Shown: in pieces, positions 1 through 5,437 of the stretch
How positions within the stretch are numbered: position 1 is the first letter of the stretch
Layout: the number at the start of each line of letters is the position of its first letter
Translations under genes and position numbers: made by a program
Source: Alistipes sp. CAG:514
GTDB taxonomy: Bacteria; Bacteroidota; Bacteroidia; Bacteroidales; UBA932
Assembly: GCA_000431015.1 (NCBI GenBank)
Contig: HF986040.1
Coordinates: 1 to 14,167, forward strand
Length of the DNA: 14,167 nucleotides
Direction: 5' to 3'
Notes under the pieces: generated by a model
Seen by the model: the letters and a program-made list of their open reading frames with translations, nothing else
Databases searched by the model: none
Told to the model about the DNA's origin: nothing

Positions 1-140
1 CCTCGGGTGACGTTTCATGCCTTTATCGTTCCCCAAGCGTGTCGTGTGGCACCCTCGGGCGACATTTCATGCTTTTATCGTTCCCCAAGCATAACGTGTG
101 GCATCCTTGAGCGACGTTTAGACCCTTTTTTGTTCCTCGG
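1..140 (-). repeat. Left block of the 52-bp tandem repeat, inverted orientation
   Basis: Two complete units (1-52, 53-104) and a partial third (105-140) repeat with an exact 52-base period. Read on the minus strand, a unit begins GTGCCACACG, has TTGGGGAACGATAAAGGCAT in its middle and ends GTCACCCGAGG. The first unit matches the plus-strand unit at 1702-1753 at 49 of 52 positions by hand alignment, so it belongs to the same family in opposite orientation. Units abut with no spacers. The array probably continues beyond the window start. No gene is seen in it. Confidence 0.9.
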
Positions 141-199
141 AGATGGTGCTGCGGTCGGAATGGTTGTGGGGAGGAGTAGGTGAACTGACAAATAATCAT

Positions 200-207
200 T
201 ATTTTTG
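200..207 (+). promoter_or_regulatory. Possible -7 promoter element for the secreted-protein gene
   Basis: TATTTTTG fits the Bacteroidetes -7 consensus TAnnTTTG and is followed by CAGG. No convincing TTTG lies 19-21 bases upstream, so this is a half-match. If used, it would leave a leader of about 140 bases before the ATG at 355. The rest of 141-354 shows nothing else that I recognise. Confidence 0.3.
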
Positions 208-354
208 CAGGCCGATCTTGGATTTTGTTACTTTGTCTGTTTTGAGTTTGCAGGAGTCAATGCGGAAGTCAGGCCGAGATAATTCGTTTATTATTAGTAC
301 TATAAATGTGGGCATTATTCCAATAACGGATTTGTGCGAAAATTATTATTCAAA

Positions 355-1377
355 ATGAAATGGTATATTCTTTTGGCATTATTGCTGGTTCCGGCTTCGA
401 TGGTGGCGCAGACTAGTGGCGCCGCGTCGCGATCAACGACCGGGTCGGCGACTGAACCTACAGGCATTACAACTCTCAGCCGCTCCTTGGGCATGGCGAA
501 GGGAGGTGGGGAATATTCTTACGCGGGGGTGCCGGTCAATCTTGCTGAACACACGTTCAGGTGCGAGCATATTCTTAAGCTTCAGGGAGTTGAGAAGGAG
601 GGCTATCAGGGGATGGACATTTGGGGAGACTACATATTCAGTTGTCAGAATTCGGGTTGGCTGACAGTCTATAGGATTGACGGCGGCCTGATTGAACGGG
701 AGTGTAAGCCGTTTAAACTGGCCAGTTATGACAAGGTGAACCATGCCAATGTGGCCACTTTCGGACGCACATTCTACAGCAAGGAGGATCGTTTCCCGCT
801 TCTGTATGTCAGCCAGTGCAACCGTGAGCCTATCAACGGGCGTAAGGACGTGCTTTATGTCGAGCGGGTGGCTAATGACCTGAAGTCTTCCGAATTGGTG
901 CAGACTATTTACTTCAAGGACACCGACCATCTTTTCGGCTATGCGCTTCAGTGGGTTATCGATTCCGACAACAACTACCTTTACGGCTACGGCAACACCG
1001 TTGACAATACCAATCCTCTGAACCATCACCGCATCGTCAAGTTCCGCATCCCGAAACTGAACGAGTCCACGGACGGTATCGTGACTTTGACAAATGACGA
1101 TCTGTTGGAGAACTATCTTATCGAGGACACCTACGCGGCTCCTTTCAACCCGATCGGACAAGGGCTGTTCATCAAGAACGGGCAACTCTTCATGCCTACC
1201 GGCTTTGGCAATGAGAAGTGTCCATCGATCCTTTATGTCTGGAACCTTGAGACCCGTACCATGCAGAATGTGATTGACTTGACAAAGGCCACATTCGGCG
1301 AGCTGGAGGACTGCGCCTACTACAAAGGCGACCTCATCATCCACGCCCAAGGCGACTTGTTCAGGCTTACGTTCTAA
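355..1377 (+). CDS. Secreted protein of unknown function, possibly beta-propeller-like
   Basis: The predicted protein is 340 residues, starting MKWYILLALLLVPASMVAQ. Residues 1-19 form a classic Sec signal peptide: a short basic start, a leucine-rich core and an ASMVA-Q cleavage site with no lipobox cysteine, so export to the periplasm or outside is likely. A GTG at 334 in the same frame would add seven residues before the signal peptide and is less plausible. The mature chain has recurring aromatic/glycine strand patterns (GMDIWGDYIFSCQ, LYGYGNT, GLFIKNGQLFMPTGFG, YKGDLIIHAQGDLFRL) suggesting repeated beta-sheet blades, as in six- or seven-bladed propellers. I do not recognise the family, and no catalytic motif is obvious. 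The gene stands alone between inverted repeat blocks, with no partner gene to indicate its role. The fold is inference; export is well supported. Confidence 0.85.
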   Translation: MKWYILLALLLVPASMVAQTSGAASRSTTGSATEPTGITTLSRSLGMAKGGGEYSYAGVPVNLAEHTFRCEHILKLQGVEKEGYQGMDIWGDYIFSCQNSGWLTVYRIDGGLIERECKPFKLASYDKVNHANVATFGRTFYSKEDRFPLLYVSQCNREPINGRKDVLYVERVANDLKSSELVQTIYFKDTDHLFGYALQWVIDSDNNYLYGYGNTVDNTNPLNHHRIVKFRIPKLNESTDGIVTLTNDDLLENYLIEDTYAAPFNPIGQGLFIKNGQLFMPTGFGNEKCPSILYVWNLETRTMQNVIDLTKATFGELEDCAYYKGDLIIHAQGDLFRLTF

Positions 1378-1469
1378 GTGGCTGTCATTTTTGATTGACT
1401 CTATGAATATCCCGGGGCAAGCCCTGGAAGCCTTTGAAACTTGCCCAAGGATTATAGCGCCTGCAGGAC

Positions 1470-1502
1470 GGATTCAAGGCGGATTCAAGGCGGAATCAAG
1501 TA
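1470..1502 (+). repeat. 11-bp direct repeat, three copies
   Basis: GGATTCAAGGC occurs at 1470-1480 and 1481-1491, followed by the degenerate copy GGAATCAAGTA at 1492-1502. It lies between the secreted-protein gene and the 52-bp array. No open frame of interest covers it. It looks like a small slippage repeat. Confidence 0.75.
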
Positions 1503-1544
1503 AGAACCTTTGGCTACGGAATCTATCTGGAATGTCGCTTAAAA

Positions 1545-1908
1545 GCACCGCACTACACGCTCGGGGAACGATAAAGGTATAAAACGTCGCTCAAGGGTGC
1601 CACACGGTATGCTTGGGGAACAATTAGGGCATGAAATGTTCCCAGAGAGTGTCAGGCAATACCCTTCGGGGAACAATAATGGTATAAAACGTCGCTCAAG
1701 GGTGCCACACGGTATGCTTGGGGAACGATAAAGGCATGAAACGTCACCCGAGGGTGCCACACGGTATGCTTGGGGAACAATTAGGACATGAAATGTTCCC
1801 CGAGAGTGTCAGGCAATACCCTTCTGGAACAATAAAGAGTTATAGTGCCGCCCAATGGTGGCGCACGGTTCCTTCGGCAACATATTCAAGATTTTTCGTC
1901 GCCCATGA
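1545..1908 (+). repeat. Middle array of the 52-bp repeat, seven units, RAYT 3' side
   Basis: Units begin at 1545, 1597, 1649, 1702, 1754, 1806 and 1858, spaced 52, 52, 53, 52, 52 and 52 bases. Most start GTGCC or GTGTC, carry GGGGAAC about 20 bases in and end in a C-rich or GA-rich block. Three variants alternate, so 1545/1702, 1597/1754 and 1649/1806 are each 157 bases apart. Inverted repeats span unit borders: TGTTCCCAGA at the end of the 1597 unit pairs with TCGGGGAACA in the 1649 unit at nine of ten positions. The last unit is degenerate. The block ends about 35 bases before the transposase stop codon. Confidence 0.92.
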
Positions 1909-1910
1909 GC

Positions 1911-1954
1911 TGTTCGAAACGCTCCCGGGATGCTGTAGGTACACTATTCGAACA
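1911..1954. repeat. 8-bp inverted repeat at the RAYT 3' end
   Basis: TGTTCGAA at 1911-1918 is mirrored exactly by TTCGAACA at 1947-1954. The inner arm contains the last sense codons of the minus-strand transposase gene (stop at 1944-1946). The 28-base loop and lack of a T-run make it a poor intrinsic terminator. It may instead be a boundary or recognition structure. Confidence 0.45.
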
Positions 1955-2855
1955 ACTTGTTGAGTACAGAGACTTCAACTTGGATCTTGCGGGCTATGCG
2001 CTTCGTGTCAATGCGGTACTTTCTCTTCAGGAGCAACGCGAGACGGCACTTGTCGTCCACGCCAAGATCCTTTACGGAACCTACCTTGAACTGATCTCTA
2101 AGAATCTGATAAACAATCTCATTCAGTTCATTATCGGAAAAGACGATCAACTCTCCGACACCCTCAGCGATCCTGAGATAAGCGTCGAAATTCCTGACGA
2201 GACCGGAACTGTACCTCCATGAACTCAGAAGCACCCGCTCAGCCTTGTCATTAAGTACATAGGATTCAGGAAGAATGAATCCCAAAGGCCGGTTGAAAAG
2301 ATAGTCCTCGGGCAGTCTGGTTTTGGTTTTGAATAGTCTTACCGACTCCCTGTACGAAACGTCGGCTACCCTTGCTTTGTCATACAACCGCCCGCACTCG
2401 TTGAAAATCAATCTGGCGGATCCCCAGATGTACCCTTCCGCCGTGACATCCGGCCTCGCCTTCAAAGGATTTCTCGCAATGTAGACTATCGTGTCCGCCA
2501 GTTGCCGCTCATCTTCGACCTTCACCATCTTGAATCCGTAATCCTTCGGAAGCGGAGGAAAACCGTCCTCCTTGAGTTTCCGGTTAATGCGTCTCTTGAC
2601 AAACAGGAAAAACCGAACGATGCTCTCTCCTGATCCATAGACAAGAAAATGACAATGGTTGACCATAAGCACGAAAGCGATCACGGACAGGCCGAAGACA
2701 TATTGCCCGATCGCAACGCTGTTCATTCCGCAGGCATATTCATCATCATTGTTGAATAACTGCCCCGTCTCAATCGCATCGAAAGTGACGTGATAGTACC
2801 ATTTCGGTTGTTTTCTGTACTCCTTCAGGAGTTTTCTGATTTTGTTTCTACCCAT
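1944..2855 (-). CDS. REP-associated tyrosine transposase (RAYT), Y1/HUH family
   Basis: The 303-residue protein begins MGRNKIRKLLKEY. It carries the hallmarks of the Y1 transposase family: VNHCHFLVYG at residues 65-74, where H67 and H69 form the metal-binding HUH pair, and IVYIARNPLKA at residues 123-133, whose Y125 corresponds to the catalytic tyrosine in the usual Y-I-x-x-N-P form. GYIWGSA (141-147) matches the conserved aromatic-W-S block after it. The C-terminal stretch (about 258-303) resembles a helix-turn-helix, as in long RAYTs. Family members nick single-stranded DNA at palindromic REP sequences and are thought to spread them. The gene looks intact and lies between arrays of a 52-bp palindrome-containing repeat, its likely substrate. 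It starts at 2855, since no longer in-frame start is supported, and no strong ribosome-binding site is visible. Family call is firm; the repeat-substrate link is inference from position. Confidence 0.93.
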   Translation of the reverse strand: MGRNKIRKLLKEYRKQPKWYYHVTFDAIETGQLFNNDDEYACGMNSVAIGQYVFGLSVIAFVLMVNHCHFLVYGSGESIVRFFLFVKRRINRKLKEDGFPPLPKDYGFKMVKVEDERQLADTIVYIARNPLKARPDVTAEGYIWGSARLIFNECGRLYDKARVADVSYRESVRLFKTKTRLPEDYLFNRPLGFILPESYVLNDKAERVLLSSWRYSSGLVRNFDAYLRIAEGVGELIVFSDNELNEIVYQILRDQFKVGSVKDLGVDDKCRLALLLKRKYRIDTKRIARKIQVEVSVLNKLFE

Positions 2856-3112
2856 AATAATTTAAATTTAGGATTGCCGCAATATAACACCTTTATCGCA
2901 GACTCATATTCAAAAACAGAAAAACATTCTATTCAAAAAAATGAATATATGTTTCTTTGCAAAAGAAAGGCTGCAAAAAATAATCTTTATGAATATAAAA
3001 TATTTTTTATATGTGTTGTTCTTCAATCAATTACATGTATTATTAGCCTTTTTTATGGCTGCAATTACAGCCAGCGGCTCCATCGTCAACAACAACTCGT
3101 TCCGGGACATAA
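2856..3112. other. AT-rich intergenic stretch upstream of the RAYT gene
   Basis: This stretch is much richer in A and T than its surroundings, especially 2881-3050, and contains A-runs and two AATGAATATA-like or TATGAATATA strings. It should hold the transposase promoter on the minus strand. The best candidate is TATATTGC around 2880, a poor match to TAnnTTTG with no -33 partner. A plus-strand frame from 2941 could encode a short hydrophobic peptide but runs into the repeat array, so I do not call it. GGCTG at 3057-3061 and CAGCC at 3068-3072 form a small hairpin. Confidence 0.5.
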
Positions 3113-3632
3113 TAATGTCGCCCGAAGGTGCAGTGCGGTTCTATTGGGGTCGCGATGTGGGCTTGTATCGTTGCCCAAGGGGTGCCGAAGGTGTCTCCGA
3201 GCATATTCATGACGGGATCAATGCGTACGTTTCGGCGGCGAAAAAGTGGCGAAGTGTTGCCCGAGGGTGCCGCGCAGAACTGTTGGGGAACGTTTTGGGG
3301 CTGTAACGTCGCCCGAGGGTGCCGCGCAGAACTGTTGGGGAACGTTACGGGGCTTTAATGTCGCCCAAGGATATCGCACGGCCCTGTTGGGGAACGTTTT
3401 GGGGCAGTAATGTCGCCCGAGAATGTCGCATGGCTCTGTTGGGGAACACTTTGAGGCTGTAATGTCGCCCAAGGGTGCCGAAGGTGTCTCCGGGCTTATT
3501 CATGACGGGATCAATGCGTGCGTTTCGGCGACGAAAAAGTGGCAAAGTGTCGCCCAAGGGTGTCGCGCAGAACTGTTGGGAGACGATATAGGCTTGTAAC
3601 GTCGCCCAAGGGTGTAGGCGGTGCTTCGGGTG
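3113..3632 (+). repeat. Right array of the 52-bp repeat with two 85-bp variant units
   Basis: Unit starts are 3128, 3182, 3267, 3319, 3371, 3423, 3475, 3560 and a degenerate 3612. Spacings are mostly 52 bases (first 54 because of one extra border G). The units at 3182 and 3475 are 85 bases long and match each other at 78 of 85 positions. A 52-base unit runs GTGCCGCGCAGAACTG, TTGGGGAACGTT, then AACGTCGCCCGAGG, conserving the same blocks as the middle array. AACGT and ACGTT at adjacent-unit arms, plus CCC/GGG, give an imperfect palindrome across each border. Open frames running through the array on both strands are by-products of the periodic sequence. Confidence 0.92.
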
Positions 3633-3639
3633 CTTCGTG

Positions 3640-3735
3640 TGTTATGACGCAGTGGTGTGATGCAGTGACGTAATGCGATGGTGTAATGCAGTGACGTGAT
3701 GCGGTAATGTAATGTGATTGCATGATGTGGTGTGT
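3640..3735. repeat. Degenerate TGATGCAGTG-type simple repeat
   Basis: From about 3640 to 3735 the sequence consists almost entirely of variations on GTGATGCAGTGACGTAATGC, with ATG, GTG and ACG steps about every 5-10 bases. The exact string ATGCAGTGACGT occurs twice. No gene or hairpin is apparent; it looks like an old slippage tract between the 52-bp array and the transporter promoter. Confidence 0.65.
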
Positions 3736-3775
3736 GCGGGTTTTGTGCGGGACTCATTTCTTCTGATTGCGGGGC

Positions 3776-3823
3776 GATCTTTTCCGGGATCTTTTCCGAG
3801 ATCTTTTCCGGGATCTTTTTTTG
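3776..3823 (+). repeat. Four 12-bp tandem repeats running into the transporter promoter
   Basis: GATCTTTTCCGG occurs at 3776-3787, with GATCTTTTCCGA at 3788-3799, GATCTTTTCCGG at 3800-3811, and a fourth copy GATCTTTTTTTG at 3812-3823. The last four bases of copy four are the TTTG of the putative -33 element. Copy-number change would therefore alter DNA just upstream of the promoter without moving the promoter itself. Confidence 0.85.
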
Positions 3824-3852
3824 GTGCTCCTTGTTTGTTTTGACTATCTTTG
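3820..3852 (+). promoter_or_regulatory. Bacteroidetes-type promoter for the MFS transporter
   Basis: TTTG at 3820-3823 and TATCTTTG at 3845-3852 are separated by 21 bases, fitting the TTTG / TAnnTTTG consensus of the Bacteroidetes primary sigma factor. The -7 box ends 14 bases before the ATG at 3867. This implies a leader of roughly ten bases and decides the start codon against a start at 3732, whose frame would have to read through the promoter. Confidence 0.8.
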
Positions 3853-3866
3853 TGGGGCGAAATATT

Positions 3867-5210
3867 ATGAGTCTATATTCATTCTATAGGATCTCTAAAC
3901 CGTCGGAGGGGAAGGTCGCTCCGGAGGCGGTGGAGGGGGAGTACCGGCATCTGAGGAACTGTACGTTCTGGGGCGTGACGGGGGCTTATGCCTTGTACTA
4001 CGTGTGCAGGATGGCTATGAGCGTGGTTAAGCAGCCGCTGATCGACGGGGGGATATTCACGGCCGCGCAGCTGGGAATCATTGGCTCGGCTTTCTATTTT
4101 GTCTATGCTTTCGGGAAGTTCGCCAACGGCTTCATCGCGGACTACTGCAACGTGCGCCGCTTCATGGCTACGGGGCTGCTGATCTCTACGGTGGTCAATC
4201 TTCTGATGGGGGTTCTGGGGCTGGTGCATGGGTGGATGGGATTTCCTACCATGCTGCTGTTCGTGGTCTTTGCCGTCATCTGGGGAGTCAACGGGTACTG
4301 TCAGTCTATGGGTGCGCCTCCGGGGGTGATCAGTCTCTCGCGGTGGTTTCCGCTGGACAGGCGCGGCACCTACTACAGCATCCTCAGCGCTACGCCGTAC
4401 CTTGGCAAGGCGTTGTCTGTGTTTGCGTTGGGCTTGATTGTGGGGTGGATCGGCTGGGAGTATGGGTTCATCTTTTCCGCGGTGGCGGGAGTGATCGGCT
4501 CGGCGATGATCCTTCTGATGGTTTCCGACACTCCGGAGAGCAAGGGGCTGCCTTCTGTGCAGAAGCTGACGGGAGAGACGCCTCAGAAGACCGACTCGAT
4601 GTCTACCAAGGAGTTGCATAAGGGGGTGGTGCGCCATCCCGGAATCTGGATAATCGCGGTTTCCAGCGCGTTTGTCTACATCACCCAGCATGCTGTCAGC
4701 GAGTGGGGGGTGCTGTTCCTGCAGAAGGGTAAGGGGTTTTCCCTTGCGGGGGCGACGCAGATCATCGCGTTCTCGGAGGCTTTTGGTATAGCGGGGACTG
4801 TGCTGGCCGGCTGGCTTTCGGACAAGGTGTTCAGAGGCAACCGTTTCGTGCCGGTTCTGATTTCGGGTCTGCTGTGCCTGCTCTCGCTGGGAGCTTTCCT
4901 GTTCACTGCGGGAGGATATTCATTGAACATCATCTATGTCTCGGTCTTCAGCCTTGCCATCGGAGTGGTCTATTGCACCGTGGCCGGTCTGATGGCTCTT
5001 GACATTGTGCCGCGCAAGGCAACCGGGGCGGCTCTCGGGGTGGTCGGTCTGGCCAGTTACGCCGCCGCGGGAGTGCAGAACATCGTCAGCGGGGTCATGA
5101 TCGGGGAAAATGACTTCAATTTCGCTCCGGTCTCTGTCTTCTGGATAGTGTCCTGCCTTCTGTGCTTCCTTATTCCGCTTGTTTCCTGGAAATCGCTGCG
5201 AAGAAGGTAG
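3867..5210 (+). CDS. OPA-family MFS transporter, probable sugar-phosphate or glycerol-3-phosphate antiporter
   Basis: From the ATG at 3867 the protein has 447 residues, the usual size for 12-helix MFS carriers, with many hydrophobic helices and a short central loop (around VSDTPESKGLPSV) typical of the organophosphate:phosphate antiporter (OPA) family. The first-helix motif YALYYVCRMAMSVVKQPL has R48, which aligns by pattern with the substrate-phosphate-binding arginine of GlpT/UhpT. The usual following lysine is methionine here. RRGTYYSILSATPYLGKA corresponds to the family block ERGxxxSxWNxxHNxG but differs at its end, so the substrate may not be that of the E. coli proteins. UhpC-like sensor behaviour cannot be excluded, but no two-component genes lie nearby. 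It would act in the inner membrane, exchanging a phosphorylated organic compound for phosphate. Its last codons lie in a 26-bp repeat. Family call is firm; substrate is unknown. Confidence 0.88.
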   Translation: MSLYSFYRISKPSEGKVAPEAVEGEYRHLRNCTFWGVTGAYALYYVCRMAMSVVKQPLIDGGIFTAAQLGIIGSAFYFVYAFGKFANGFIADYCNVRRFMATGLLISTVVNLLMGVLGLVHGWMGFPTMLLFVVFAVIWGVNGYCQSMGAPPGVISLSRWFPLDRRGTYYSILSATPYLGKALSVFALGLIVGWIGWEYGFIFSAVAGVIGSAMILLMVSDTPESKGLPSVQKLTGETPQKTDSMSTKELHKGVVRHPGIWIIAVSSAFVYITQHAVSEWGVLFLQKGKGFSLAGATQIIAFSEAFGIAGTVLAGWLSDKVFRGNRFVPVLISGLLCLLSLGAFLFTAGGYSLNIIYVSVFSLAIGVVYCTVAGLMALDIVPRKATGAALGVVGLASYAAAGVQNIVSGVMIGENDFNFAPVSVFWIVSCLLCFLIPLVSWKSLRRR

Positions 5211-5276
5211 CGCATTCCTGGGTTCGAAGAAGGTAGCGCATTCCCGAGTCCGAAGAAGGTAACGCATTCCCGGGTC
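5199..5276 (+). repeat. 26-bp tandem repeat, three copies, overlapping the transporter stop codon
   Basis: CGAAGAAGGTAGCGCATTCC followed by TGGGTT or a close variant occurs at 5199-5224, 5225-5250 and 5251-5276, with an exact 26-base period. The first copy supplies the final arginine codons and the TAG stop of the transporter. Because each copy has the same GGTAG or GGTAA, duplications past the stop leave the protein unchanged. Confidence 0.9.
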
Positions 5277-5299
5277 CGGTCGCTCAGTTCTCGTCATTC

Positions 5300-5345
5300 A
5301 CTTTGACAGGCCCGGTGACCGACACATTCAGCCACCGAGCCTGTT
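5300..5345. terminator. Hairpin downstream of the transporter, possible terminator
   Basis: ACAGGCCCGGTG (5306-5317) pairs with CACCGAGCCTGT (5334-5345), twelve positions with one mismatch and a 16-base loop. It sits between convergent genes, where bidirectional terminators are expected, but no U-run follows on either strand, so an intrinsic role is uncertain. ACTTTGACAGG at 5300-5310 overlaps the left arm and recurs inverted at 5413-5423. Confidence 0.5.
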
Positions 5346-5374
5346 AGAGGAGTTGGTATCGTAGAAACGCCGAA

Positions 5375-5409
5375 GCGCGCCTGGCGGCGACCTGTCCGCC
5401 AGGGCGCGC
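5375..5409. terminator. Strong GC-rich hairpin between convergent genes
   Basis: GCGCGCCTGGCGG (5375-5387) pairs with CCGCCAGGGCGCGC (5396-5409), a 13-bp stem with one bulged G and an 8-base loop. It lies 28 bases beyond the CoA-transferase stop and is the likely end structure of that minus-strand gene. There is no clear T-run; minus-strand sequence after the stem is TTCGGCGTTTC. Confidence 0.55.
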
Positions 5410-5437
5410 TACCCTGTCAAAGTCAGAAAGACAATCC

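Noticed and set aside
143..358. Small plus-strand open frame upstream of the secreted-protein gene
   Set aside because: It contains the candidate -7 box, has no ribosome-binding site or recognisable sequence, and overlaps the real start in another frame.
433..1350. Long antisense open frame opposite the secreted-protein gene
   Set aside because: It is a shadow of the coding strand. The plus-strand frame has a signal peptide and a coherent protein pattern; the antisense product does not.
1545..1908. CRISPR array
   Set aside because: Units are contiguous 52-53-base copies with internal variation and no unique spacers, and no cas gene lies nearby; the same holds for 3113-3632.
2941..3306. Small hydrophobic protein upstream of the RAYT gene
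   Set aside because: The first 50 residues are hydrophobic, but the frame runs through AT-rich low-complexity DNA and then into the repeat array, so it is most likely accidental.
3113..3632. Protein-coding frames through the repeat array
   Set aside because: Several frames on both strands stay open only because the repeat is periodic and GC-rich; 52 is not a multiple of three, so no repeated peptide is kept, and no start signal or homology is seen.
3879..4691. Antisense frame opposite the transporter
   Set aside because: The product is rich in Arg, His and Pro with no domain, typical of the reverse of a membrane-protein gene.
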